Assembly (NCBI RefSeq): GCF_963676065.1
Contig: NZ_OY780933.1
Span: forward strand, 3,986,501-4,050,500
Direction: 5' to 3'
DNA: 64,000 nucleotides
Source of the DNA: Maridesulfovibrio sp.
Lineage (GTDB): Bacteria; Desulfobacterota; Desulfovibrionia; Desulfovibrionales; Desulfovibrionaceae
A program made the translations under genes and the position numbers. Shown in pieces: positions 1 to 8,541 of the stretch (the first letter of the stretch is position 1; every line of letters starts with the position of its first letter). The notes under the pieces are model-generated. The model was not told the DNA's origin, ran no database searches, and saw nothing but the letters and a program-made list of their open reading frames with translations.

Positions 1-2028
1 AAACACATGATCCTTACCGATCTTCTCAAGCAAATGAGTACGCTCGAGAACATCCATAACACTTTCGTTGACTCCTGAGAGGGATATATCCCGTCCTCCG
101 CTTCTGACAGTATCAACAATAAGGGACAAGGCTTCCTCGCCCGATGCGTCAATATCGTTCATGCCGCTACATACAAGGATAATGTGCCTCAAATTGGGCA
201 TATTCAGCAGTCTGTCGGTAATCTGATCTTCAAGAAAGCTCGCATTGGCGAAAAACAAAGGACCGCCGAAACGCACAACCGCAATGTGATCGCATTCACG
301 CAGGCCGTGGGCACTGGCATCACGCAGGACTTCATCCTTAGCCTTGGACAATGCAACAACGCGGGGGCGCATGCTTTTGTACAGAAACACACCAAGTGAG
401 AGGGCCACACCGATCATTATACCCTTGTCAAGGTGCGGAGCAAAGGCCAGAGTCGCAACAAATGATATAATTGAAATGGCACCATCGTATCTCTGGGCCT
501 TCCAGGCATGGATGAAACCGGATGCGTTGATAAGCCCGATTACAGCCATCATGATAACAGCCGCCAGAACTGCCTGCGGCAGATGGTAAAGCAGCGGTGT
601 GAAGAACATCAGGGTTACAGCTACGATAGCAGAAGTGAATACACTTGAAAGACCGGTCACGGCGCCGGCCTGCAGGTTAACCGCAGAGCGGGAAAAAGAA
701 CCGGAAGCAGGATAGGCGGAACCGCATGCACCAATCATGTTGGCAAGTCCCTGACCGATTAGTTCCTGGTTGGGATCAAGTCTCTGACCGGTTTTCGCAG
801 CCATGGCCTTTGCGATGGAGATAGCCTCCATAAAACCGAGCAGTGAAATAATCACCGCAAAAGGCAACAGTTTGAAAATTACTTTCAGATCTAACTCAGG
901 TACAGCCAAAGCCGGAAATCCCGAAGGAATATCCCCGACAACCGCACCGCCGCCCATCATTTTAAGGGAGCCGGGGTTAAGTTCTTTGTTACCTACTTTG
1001 ATACGCCAGGTACGTCCGTCGGTGGTCAGCCCGGCAGGCACTTTATCTTCCACGTAAAAGGCAGTACTTCCGTCCGCCTGTTCTACCCCGGAAAACAGAA
1101 GATTACGCAATGCTGCACGCTGTTCATGTGATTTATGCTTAAGCAGGTTTACCTGATAATTGACCACGGAAAGATCGTGCTCCGCATCATAATAATCGAT
1201 CTGATTCTTTTCAGCTTTGGCTTTGTCTTCGAGAGCTGAAATTTCAGTACGCTTGACCGCTAAGGCTTCAATGCCTGCAACAGACTTATTAAAATCCTTG
1301 ATCAAGGTCTGAACCCCGGCATCCTGAATTGCGGAAATCTCGACTCTGGCATCATGGTTAAAACCGGTAGCCCATGAGAGCAGCGTGGTAATGACAACCG
1401 CACAGAGCACATTGGGGATCTTCGGATTTATCCGCTTAAGCCCCACCATAATCGCAAAAGCCAAAACCCCCATACCAAGTGTCGGTAAGTGGGTATAATG
1501 AATGGCCCCCTTGATAACCCTCATGATTGTTTCAAAATGCAATTCGGCTTTATCCACATAGACGCCGAACATCTTCGAAAGCTGTGAGGAAGCGATGATA
1601 ATTGCCGCGGCATTGGTAAATCCGTTAACGACAGGATGAGACAGGAAGTTAACCACCAAGCCAAGGCGCAATACGCCGAGCAGGAACTGGAAAGCACCTA
1701 CCAACAGAGCCAGCAGTAATGCGTAGGCAATATAACCTTCGCTGCCGGCTGTGGCCAGAGGCTCCAGTGATGCTGCTGTCATAAGAGAGACAACAGCAAC
1801 CGGTCCGGTTGCCAACTGCCGACTGGAACCGAACAAGGCTGCCACCATGGGCGGAAGCAACGAGGCGTAAAGCCCATAGTAGGCAGGCATGCCCGCCAGC
1901 TGCGCATACGCCATGGACTGGGGAATAAGAACAAGAGCAACGGTCAGGCCGGAAATTATATCCGCCCTGAAAGCGCCGCCGCTGTACTTTTTGAACCAGC
2001 CCAGAAAAGGAAAAATTCTAGTAAGCAT
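1..2028 (-). CDS. SulP family sulfate/anion permease (C-terminus cut by window edge)
   Basis: An open frame of 676 codons starts at an ATG at 2028 and runs off position 1. The N-terminus matches the SulP signature (GLTVALVLIPQSMAYAQLAG, about residues 27-46) and is followed by many hydrophobic helices. The visible C-terminus is a STAS-like domain (from about residue 575), with a phosphorylation-loop-like stretch near CSGMNDIDASGEEAL. SulP proteins are inner-membrane anion transporters or antiporters. Substrate cannot be read from sequence, although sulfate is attractive in a presumed sulfate reducer. Residues of about 225-357 form an unusual hydrophilic, partly coiled-coil-like insertion between membrane helices. 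The gene starts 13 bp after tetR on the same strand, so the two probably form one transcript. Confidence 0.9.
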   Translation of the reverse strand, partial: MLTRIFPFLGWFKKYSGGAFRADIISGLTVALVLIPQSMAYAQLAGMPAYYGLYASLLPPMVAALFGSSRQLATGPVAVVSLMTAASLEPLATAGSEGYIAYALLLALLVGAFQFLLGVLRLGLVVNFLSHPVVNGFTNAAAIIIASSQLSKMFGVYVDKAELHFETIMRVIKGAIHYTHLPTLGMGVLAFAIMVGLKRINPKIPNVLCAVVITTLLSWATGFNHDARVEISAIQDAGVQTLIKDFNKSVAGIEALAVKRTEISALEDKAKAEKNQIDYYDAEHDLSVVNYQVNLLKHKSHEQRAALRNLLFSGVEQADGSTAFYVEDKVPAGLTTDGRTWRIKVGNKELNPGSLKMMGGGAVVGDIPSGFPALAVPELDLKVIFKLLPFAVIISLLGFMEAISIAKAMAAKTGQRLDPNQELIGQGLANMIGACGSAYPASGSFSRSAVNLQAGAVTGLSSVFTSAIVAVTLMFFTPLLYHLPQAVLAAVIMMAVIGLINASGFIHAWKAQRYDGAISIISFVATLAFAPHLDKGIMIGVALSLGVFLYKSMRPRVVALSKAKDEVLRDASAHGLRECDHIAVVRFGGPLFFANASFLEDQITDRLLNMPNLRHIILVCSGMNDIDASGEEALSLIVDTVRSGGRDISLSGVNESVMDVLERTHLLEKIGKDHVF

Positions 2029-2041
2029 GAGATAAACACCC

Positions 2042-2635
2042 CTAATTAGATTTCAACATCCTGCGGACAGACCTGATCAATTCATTGTACAGGGCCCCCG
2101 CATCGTAGAGATTAAAATTTTTGAATCTCACTAAACCATCTACCATCGTGAAAATAATGAGTGCACTCTTTCTGGGGATAACATCGGAAATGGAACCATC
2201 TTCCAACCCCTTTTGGATAGCCTGTTCAAAAAGAATGACCAGACAATTATAAATGGCTTCAAGATGTTCCCGGAATTCAGGTCGGCTTTCGGCGAACTGA
2301 TACAAAAAGTGTCGGTGCAAAAGAAGAAACTGATACTCCATACGTCCTGCAAGAAGAAGGTAAAACGCAACCACCTCTTCCATCATTTCAAGACCTGACC
2401 CGGGAGCATGGTGATCCATGTGGGCCTCAAACTCTTCAAGTATCCTGTACTTGCTGGCTTCAAGGATCTTCAACAGAAGGTGTTCCTTGTTCTTGAAATG
2501 ATAAAAAATAGTTCCTTCCGCCGCTCCGGTCATCTTGGACAATTCCTGCATGGAAGTGTCGGTAAATCCCTTATTGGCGAAAAGAATGGTGGCAGCCTCC
2601 AGTATTGCCGCCTTCTTTTTGGACATCTTAGTCAT
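2042..2635 (-). CDS. TetR/AcrR family transcriptional regulator
   Basis: A 197-aa protein starting at an ATG at 2635 that follows a strong ribosome binding site (GAGGAG) at good spacing. A TTG further upstream would add 41 residues that do not look like a TetR protein, so I reject it. The N-terminal helix-turn-helix is clear (ATILFANKGFTDTSMQELSK, then GAAEGTIFYHFKNKEHLL). The C-terminal two thirds would be the ligand-binding and dimerisation domain; the ligand is unknown. It lies immediately upstream of sulP on the same strand and its promoter carries an inverted repeat, so it probably represses itself and sulP. Confidence 0.93.
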   Translation of the reverse strand: MTKMSKKKAAILEAATILFANKGFTDTSMQELSKMTGAAEGTIFYHFKNKEHLLLKILEASKYRILEEFEAHMDHHAPGSGLEMMEEVVAFYLLLAGRMEYQFLLLHRHFLYQFAESRPEFREHLEAIYNCLVILFEQAIQKGLEDGSISDVIPRKSALIIFTMVDGLVRFKNFNLYDAGALYNELIRSVRRMLKSN

Positions 2636-2661
2636 TATTTCTCCTCTTTCAAAAAAAACCG

Positions 2662-2675
2662 ACTGAGCACTCAGT
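2662..2675. promoter_or_regulatory. Inverted repeat, likely TetR operator
   Basis: ACTGAGCACTCAGT: the hexamer ACTGAG and its exact complement CTCAGT are separated by 2 bp. The site lies between the predicted -10 box and the tetR start codon. A looser relative lies at 2840-2857. Binding by the adjacent TetR protein is an inference from position. Confidence 0.6.
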
Positions 2676-2683
2676 ATTAACAC

Positions 2684-2713
2684 AAAATAATCTGGATCGA
2701 GGTTCAATGTCAA
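2684..2713 (-). promoter_or_regulatory. Predicted sigma-70 promoter of tetR-sulP
   Basis: On the minus strand, TTGACA (2713-2708) is followed after 18 bp by TATTTT (2689-2684). The expected transcription start falls at or inside the inverted repeat at 2662-2675, as in autorepression. Confidence 0.55.
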
Positions 2714-2839
2714 CCCGTCATTTTTTTCACAAGTACTTAGTAAATAACGTATAAACAACTGTTTTTAAATAAATTATGTGCAAAATCATATAAATTTAAT
2801 ACATGATCTTTTTTTCACATACGCTCAATTAAGCAAAAA

Positions 2840-2857
2840 ACTGAGGCAGCACTCGGT
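2840..2857. promoter_or_regulatory. Second, degenerate copy of the TetR-like operator
   Basis: ACTGAGGCAGCACTCGGT repeats the ACTGAG...CTC(A/G)GT arrangement of the site at 2662-2675 with a longer centre. It could be an auxiliary operator upstream of the tetR promoter. The rest of the 2714-2900 stretch is AT-rich with no gene that I can see. Confidence 0.35.
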
Positions 2858-2902
2858 TTTTATTAAACTTTTTTTAAAATTTTAAAAAAAAAATTAAATT
2901 CT

Positions 2903-2944
2903 AAAAAAAAGAAACCCGGTCCAATGCGTATTGGACCGGGTTTC
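2903..2944 (-). terminator. Rho-independent terminator of the class V aminotransferase gene
   Basis: A perfect 15-bp stem (GAAACCCGGTCCAAT and its complement) closes on a 4-nt loop at 2911-2944. On the minus strand it is followed by eight T residues (2910-2903). Confidence 0.9.
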
Positions 2945-2967
2945 TAACGAAACTATATTTAAAAAAA

Positions 2968-4107
2968 TTATTTGAAATCGTTCAGCACTCCACCGAGCAC
3001 CTCAAGATATTTCCTCAACATATCCGGCATTATGTCAGCCATGTGTCCAACCCGGAAAATCGGAGATTCACCTTGCTCTGCAAGTTCCTTATTGATCTTC
3101 CCGTAGCCGGGATCAAAAAGATAACCATGCCCGCGCATGAGCTCCTTAACTTCCTTCAGCTTCTCAATGCTCATATGAGCAGGAGTCTTGAAGGTAGTGA
3201 GACTGGGAGAACGAAATCCTTCCTGCGCAAAAAGTTCATAGCCTTCCATGGTTTCCACCCACTTATGGGCAATGGACCGCATTTCCTCATGGCGCTTGAA
3301 GCGTCCTTCTACGCTCTCTTCATTAACTATATAATCCAACTGAACACACATCTGGTTGGCGAGGGTGCCGTTGGGTGTGGTCAGTGTCTGGTTGATCTTA
3401 GCTTTGCCAAACTGTGCTATTATATCGGTAGTGTAACCGCGATTAGTAACAGACTCAGCCTTTGCCAAAGCCTTCTCACTCACAAAACCGATGCCGAAAC
3501 CTGCAGGAAGCCCCAGCGATTTCTGGGTGGATGTGCAATACATTAAAGGCTTACACTCATTTATCATCGCCGGAGCACCACCAAAAATGGAGACTCCATC
3601 GATGATCGCCTCAGCACCGTGAGCATGGATCATTTCGCAAACCGCAACAACATCATTGACCACTCCCGTGGATGTTTCGTTGTGGGTAAAAGTCACCAGA
3701 TCCGGCTTATGCTCCTTAAGCGCAACTTCTAATTCTTCCAGATTGATGGCGCTGCCGTAGGGGAACTTTAGCTGTACGGCATTCTTCCCGTTAAGCACTG
3801 CCATCTGGTGAAACAGATCTCCGAAGGCGCCGACTGAAACGTTAAGGACCTTCTCGGAATCCGCAACAAGGGAACGGACCGAAGCCTCAAGAACATTGGT
3901 ACCTGAACCATTAAATATAATCGGGGTGTACCCTTCAGGATTCCCGGCAATGGCTTTCAGATTGTTCATTATCGATCCGAACCGCTTGGGATTCTCGGAA
4001 TCCCTGTGTCCGAACTCAGGAAGCAGCCCGGCTTTACGCACTTCCTCACGCAGAAGGATGGGCCCGGTAATAAAAAGCTGAAGTTCTGCAAAATCGTCAC
4101 CGATCAT
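2968..4107 (-). CDS. Class V PLP-dependent aminotransferase (serine/alanine-glyoxylate type)
   Basis: A 379-aa protein with ATG at 4107 preceded by GAGAGGG. It has the fold-type I layout of the small class V aminotransferases that includes serine-glyoxylate, alanine-glyoxylate and 2-aminoethylphosphonate transaminases. NGSGTNVLEASVRSL (about 66-80) is the phosphate-binding region, and the PLP lysine is in STQKSLGLPAGFG (about 193-205), close to the serine-pyruvate family motif. The exact amino donor is not readable. It is monocistronic: a terminator follows it and a 468-bp gap precedes it. Confidence 0.85.
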   Translation of the reverse strand: MIGDDFAELQLFITGPILLREEVRKAGLLPEFGHRDSENPKRFGSIMNNLKAIAGNPEGYTPIIFNGSGTNVLEASVRSLVADSEKVLNVSVGAFGDLFHQMAVLNGKNAVQLKFPYGSAINLEELEVALKEHKPDLVTFTHNETSTGVVNDVVAVCEMIHAHGAEAIIDGVSIFGGAPAMINECKPLMYCTSTQKSLGLPAGFGIGFVSEKALAKAESVTNRGYTTDIIAQFGKAKINQTLTTPNGTLANQMCVQLDYIVNEESVEGRFKRHEEMRSIAHKWVETMEGYELFAQEGFRSPSLTTFKTPAHMSIEKLKEVKELMRGHGYLFDPGYGKINKELAEQGESPIFRVGHMADIMPDMLRKYLEVLGGVLNDFK

Positions 4108-4575
4108 TTATAGACCCTCTCTTTTCCATATTTATTAATTTTTGAGATATTTATTACGGATTACGAAATGAGACCAAGAAATTTAAATTTCGATAAATAT
4201 TGAGTTGGAAATAATCATTCAGTTCAACCATTTCTGTCAAGCATTAACAACATACAGACCTTTACATTCTGTGGTGCGGTAACTATATATGTACTGATCC
4301 GGCATTTATTTTAAAGTCCCATGTCATTGGCAGAAAAAGGGCTTTTACCGGTCAATCAAAAACTATTTAGCATTTCCCAATCCTCTGTCTTCCAAAACAT
4401 AGACAATTAATTCAGAGAGTTATTAAGATAGGCTTAAATTTTTTAGGCTAAAAAAATCATTATTTTGCAAAATAGTTGCTTGATTTTAACCACTGTGGTC
4501 ACTATATTCCCTTTTTTCTTCACAGGATGGTGTTCTGCCTCCCTGTAAAACAAAAACTATTCACGGTAAGATATT
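4108..4575. other. Divergent intergenic region, 468 bp
   Basis: AT-rich gap between the minus-strand aminotransferase and the plus-strand oxidoreductase. It holds a perfect 14-bp palindrome, GAAATTTAAATTTC (4178-4191), and the promoter with embedded operator listed at 4480-4508. I see no gene in it. Confidence 0.6.
4480..4508 (+). promoter_or_regulatory. Predicted promoter with palindromic operator in the spacer
   Basis: TTGATT (4480-4485), a 17-bp spacer and TATATT (4503-4508) make a good sigma-70-type promoter for the gene at 4576. The spacer contains the perfect palindrome ACCACTGTGGT (4489-4499), so a protein bound there would block RNA polymerase. The regulator is unknown; GntR/FadR-family sites of this kind often control organic-acid oxidation genes. 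Confidence 0.55.
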
Positions 4576-7500
4576 ATGCCTCAATTAGGTCCCCATATTT
4601 CCATTCCCGCCGAAGCCCTGTTGCAACGGGTGCTCGGCCTTGATCCCTTTGAATTTAAAGGTTGGCCTGAAGATGTACGCACCCTTGCGGAAAGCATCGC
4701 AGCCGAACTTTTTCTTGTACGATACAATCCGTTTATCGATCCTGAACTGGTTCGTAAATCTGTATCCCGCACCCTTACTTTGGCCCGCCCGACCCTTTCC
4801 GGAGAATTTCCGCAACGCTTGACCCGTGCTGTTGAAAATTTCTGGCTCAAGCAAGATGCGGACAAGGAATTTAAGGACAGGTTCATTGAAAAGTTGAAAG
4901 AGATTCTGCCCGAGCACTGTATCGGTCTTGATCCGCACACTATTGTCCAGTCCGCAACAGACGCGACCGACCTGCGTATTGAATTACCCATCGCAGTACT
5001 CTTTCCTGAAGAGACCGAGCAGGTCCGTGCCATTGTACGCCTTGCAAATGAAATGCAGTTCGGCCTGATCCCGCGCGGCGGGGGAACCGGAGCTACAGGT
5101 GGCGCCATCCCGGCCCTTGACCGCACAGCCGTGCTCTCTCTTGCCCGGTTCAAAAAGATTCTGAGCGTTGATACCGAAAGCATGACTCTTTGCGCACAGG
5201 CAGGAGTCATCACCCTTGACGCCATCAATGCTGCGGACAAAAAAGGTGTACTTTTCACCGTTGACCCGGCATCCAAAGCCGGATCTTCCCTTGGCGGTAA
5301 CATTTCCGAAAACTCAGGCGGACCGTTCGCCTTTGAGTATGGCTGCACGATTGATAACATCATCAGCTATAAAATGGTTATGCCCAAAGGAGAACTCATT
5401 GAAGTTCGCCGTAAGGGACATCCCGGACACAAAATTTTCGCCCATGAAAACGCCACCTTTGAAATCTTTGATTCCAAAGACCGCCTCATTGATACCATTG
5501 AACTGACAGCTGAAGAAATCCGCACAACCGGACTCGGCAAGGACGTGACCAATAAATATCTCGGCGGACTGCCCGGCGTACAGAAGGAAGGGGTCGACGG
5601 CATCATTACTGAATGCTGCTTTGCCCTTTACCCCAAGCCCAGCAACTCAAGGGTGCTTTGCCTCGAATTCTACGGCAGATCCATGCGCAACGCCATGATG
5701 GTCATTAAAGACATCGTCGCCCTGCGCAATACCATCCGTGAAGAAGGCGACCTTGTAAAAATCTCAGCACTTGAAGAATTCGGTCCCAAGTACGTGCAGG
5801 CTATTAAATATGTTAAGAAGTCTGACAAATACGAAGGTGATCCCATCTCCGTGCTCATTCTGCAGTTGGATTCCGATGATGTGGATGCCCTGCAAAGTGC
5901 GGTAGATACCATCCTTTCCATTGTCCAGCCATACGACAGTGTGGACATATTCGCCGCCCGCGACGACAAGGAAGGGGAAATTTTTTGGGAAGACCGCCAC
6001 AAGCTTTCGGCAATCGCAAAGCGCACTTCCGGCTTCAAGGTAAACGAAGACATTGTCATTCCTCTTGAAGTAATACCGGACTTCTCGGACTTCCTTGAAG
6101 ATCTGAACCTGATTTACCTCGCCAAAATATACCGCCGTTCCCTGCTTGCAGTCAAAGAACTGAAGGGATTCCCGATTGAAGAGCCCAAGGTGGAACTGGC
6201 CCTTGAGAGAACCACCAACATTCTCAAAGGCAAAATTACCGGAATGGACATGAGTGATCAGGAGCTGGAAGGGCAGGTTCATTACCTCTTTCAGGAACTA
6301 CGCGACGAATTCCCCAAACTGGATTCGGACATCAACTCTATCCTCAAGAAGCTTAAAGAAAAGCGCATCGTCATCGCCAACCATATGCATGCAGGCGATG
6401 GTAACTGCCACGTGAATATCCCGGTCAACTCCAATGACCCGGACATGCTGCACAGTGCCCACGAAGCTGTCGACGATGTTTTCAAAAAAGTCCTTGAGCT
6501 CAAGGGAGAAGTTTCCGGTGAACACGGTATAGGTATCACCAAAATCGATTACCTTTCCGAAGCAAAGATCGAGGCCATCAAAACCTATAAGCTCAAGGTG
6601 GACCCGCTCAATATTCTCAACCCCGGTAAGCTGACCCGCAGGGATCTTCCTTCTCCGGCGTACACATTCTCGTTCAACAGGCTCATCAATGACCTGAACA
6701 AGACCGCCATCAAGGACAAAGAGCACCTGATGGAGCTGCTCCAGAATATTCAGACCTGCACCCGTTGCGGAAAATGCAAACAGGTCTGCCCCATGTATTT
6801 CCCGGAACAGGGACTTATGTACCATCCGCGTAACAAGAATATCGCGCTTGGCGCATTAATCGAGGCCATCTACTACTCTCAGGTTCAGCTCGGTGCACCG
6901 TCCGCGCATCTTATGACCAAACTGCGTAAAATCATGGAGCACTGCACCGCCTGTGGTCGCTGCACTTCTGTCTGCCCGATCAAAATTGATTCTGCCGGGG
7001 CCGCACTGCAGATACGGTCTTTCCTCGATTATAAAGGAACCGGCGGGCACCCCATCAAGAATGCTGTTCTCGGCTTCGTTGCCAAGGACCCGCAGAGCAG
7101 GCTGCCCAAAACCGCTAAATTCCTGTCCCTGTCCGCAGGACTGCAGGCCAAGGCAATCGGGCTTATTCCCGGACACTGGCGCAGACGCATGGAATCCCCC
7201 ATGCTGCACAGCAAGACACCGGCCATGGATTTCCGCAATTTAACCGAATCCATAAATTTGAATCAGGGTTCCATGTTCATGCAGAACACTCCGGCACCGG
7301 ACAGTGTATACTACTTCCCCGGCTGCGGAGCCTCCCTGTTCTCAAAAGATATAGGCATGGCCACGCTGTACCTGCTGCTTAAGTCCGGCGTAAATGTAAT
7401 AATGCCCGCAAAGCATCTTTGCTGCGGTTATCCACTGTTGTCCAGCGGTTGCATTGAGGCTTACAAAACCAACCGCCACCGCAACATAAGTGACATACAA

Positions 7501-8118
7501 TACCGTATAGCCAAGGCTTCCATCGCAGGGATGCATGTTTCCACCCTGATTACCGCATGTGGAACCTGCCGCGAATCCCTTGAGTCCTATGAATTCAGGG
7601 AACTCGGATACGATATAAAACGCAGTGATGCGTTGCAGTATCTGCTTCAGAATCCCGGCGAACTTGATTTCAACGCAGTCTCTGCCACGCAGGAAGTTCT
7701 GTACCATGCCTCCTGCCATAACGAATGGACTGACGTGAAGAAAAATAAGGCCCCGGAAATCTACCGTAAAGCTGTCGCTGATCTTCTAGGAGCGGAGGTA
7801 ACTCTTTCTCCCGGATGCTGCGGCGAATCCGGTCTGGGATCAATCACCAGTCCTGAAATCTACAACAAGCTGCGGGACCGCAAAGGAACCCAGCTTAAAA
7901 AAGATCTTCAGGGACACGACAAAAACACACCAATACTGGTAGGCTGCCCGTCCTGCAAAGTGGGTATCAAGCGTAATATGCAGACCCTCAAAAAGCAGAA
8001 CCGGGTACTCCATACCGTGGAATACCTGGCTGAAGTCATCGGCGGACCCAAATGGCGCAAAGATTTCAAGAAGGAACTCGAACGCGCCACCCGACAGGAT
8101 GAATTGGTATTGATTTAA
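4576..8118 (+). CDS. FAD-linked oxidase / 4Fe-4S / CCG-domain fusion oxidoreductase (D-lactate or glycolate dehydrogenase-like)
   Basis: A 1180-aa three-part protein. Residues of about 130-350 form a PCMH-type FAD-binding domain (GGGTGATGG near 168; GSSLGGNISENSGG near 236). The substrate half follows, with MHAGDGNCHVN near 604 as in GlcD and D-lactate dehydrogenases. Two 4Fe-4S motifs come next (CTRCGKCKQVCP near 726; CTACGRCTSVCP near 790), then two CCG cysteine repeats (CCGYP near 949; CCGES near 1081), as in GlpC/GlcF. It therefore joins GlcD-like and GlcF-like parts, resembling E. coli YdiJ and large Desulfovibrio proteins. It probably oxidises a 2-hydroxy acid and passes electrons through Fe-S centres; the substrate is not determined. 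ruvX and mltG follow closely on the same strand. Confidence 0.9.
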   Translation: MPQLGPHISIPAEALLQRVLGLDPFEFKGWPEDVRTLAESIAAELFLVRYNPFIDPELVRKSVSRTLTLARPTLSGEFPQRLTRAVENFWLKQDADKEFKDRFIEKLKEILPEHCIGLDPHTIVQSATDATDLRIELPIAVLFPEETEQVRAIVRLANEMQFGLIPRGGGTGATGGAIPALDRTAVLSLARFKKILSVDTESMTLCAQAGVITLDAINAADKKGVLFTVDPASKAGSSLGGNISENSGGPFAFEYGCTIDNIISYKMVMPKGELIEVRRKGHPGHKIFAHENATFEIFDSKDRLIDTIELTAEEIRTTGLGKDVTNKYLGGLPGVQKEGVDGIITECCFALYPKPSNSRVLCLEFYGRSMRNAMMVIKDIVALRNTIREEGDLVKISALEEFGPKYVQAIKYVKKSDKYEGDPISVLILQLDSDDVDALQSAVDTILSIVQPYDSVDIFAARDDKEGEIFWEDRHKLSAIAKRTSGFKVNEDIVIPLEVIPDFSDFLEDLNLIYLAKIYRRSLLAVKELKGFPIEEPKVELALERTTNILKGKITGMDMSDQELEGQVHYLFQELRDEFPKLDSDINSILKKLKEKRIVIANHMHAGDGNCHVNIPVNSNDPDMLHSAHEAVDDVFKKVLELKGEVSGEHGIGITKIDYLSEAKIEAIKTYKLKVDPLNILNPGKLTRRDLPSPAYTFSFNRLINDLNKTAIKDKEHLMELLQNIQTCTRCGKCKQVCPMYFPEQGLMYHPRNKNIALGALIEAIYYSQVQLGAPSAHLMTKLRKIMEHCTACGRCTSVCPIKIDSAGAALQIRSFLDYKGTGGHPIKNAVLGFVAKDPQSRLPKTAKFLSLSAGLQAKAIGLIPGHWRRRMESPMLHSKTPAMDFRNLTESINLNQGSMFMQNTPAPDSVYYFPGCGASLFSKDIGMATLYLLLKSGVNVIMPAKHLCCGYPLLSSGCIEAYKTNRHRNISDIQYRIAKASIAGMHVSTLITACGTCRESLESYEFRELGYDIKRSDALQYLLQNPGELDFNAVSATQEVLYHASCHNEWTDVKKNKAPEIYRKAVADLLGAEVTLSPGCCGESGLGSITSPEIYNKLRDRKGTQLKKDLQGHDKNTPILVGCPSCKVGIKRNMQTLKKQNRVLHTVEYLAEVIGGPKWRKDFKKELERATRQDELVLI

Positions 8119-8133
8119 AAGAGACATCCTTAT

Positions 8134-8541
8134 ATGAAAGCTCTAGGTATAGACTTCGGAACTAAGCGCGTGGGTCTGGCGATTACCGACCCGGATCAAA
8201 TGTTCGCGTTTCCGTTAAAGGTAATGCAACGAACTACCCGCGACGCTATGTTCTCTGAATTACTTGAGATTATAGATAATGAAAAGGTCGGCGACATTGT
8301 CGTCGGCCTTCCTCTTTCTATGGCCGGCGAAGACACCCTGACTACACGGCAGGTGCGTAACTTTGCTGCTTCACTGGAAAGAAGAGTTGATTTACCCATC
8401 CATCTTGTTGATGAAAGACTCAGTTCAATTGCTGCGGAAGATGAACTTAAGGAGGCCGGACTTTGGGACCGGAAAAGGAAAAAAAATCTGGACAGTCAGG
8501 CGGCGAAGATAATTCTGGAAACGTGGCTCGCCCGAGCTTGA
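8134..8541 (+). CDS. ruvX: Putative pre-16S rRNA nuclease / Holliday junction resolvase family (RuvX/YqgF)
   Basis: 135 aa, the normal length for the family. GIDFGTKRVGLAITD at residues 5-19 carries the first catalytic Asp. VGLPLSMAGED (near 54) and VDERLSSIAAE (near 92) follow, and DSQAAKIILETWL at the end provides the final conserved Asp. The fold is RNase H-like. YqgF processes the 5' end of 16S rRNA in E. coli; a resolvase role was proposed earlier. The gene starts 15 bp after the oxidoreductase, and its TGA stop shares a base with the next ATG, which suggests translational coupling to mltG. Confidence 0.95.
   Translation: MKALGIDFGTKRVGLAITDPDQMFAFPLKVMQRTTRDAMFSELLEIIDNEKVGDIVVGLPLSMAGEDTLTTRQVRNFAASLERRVDLPIHLVDERLSSIAAEDELKEAGLWDRKRKKNLDSQAAKIILETWLARA

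Noticed and set aside
4581..5363. 260-codon minus-strand frame inside the FAD/Fe-S oxidoreductase gene
   Set aside because: Low-complexity Ser/Arg-rich shadow of a gene with clear domains on the other strand.
8463..8540. TTG start for mltG behind GGAGG
   Set aside because: Possible, but the GGAGG belongs to the conserved end of ruvX and the added residues are polar and unlike MltG; the TGATG-coupled ATG at 8541 is preferred.
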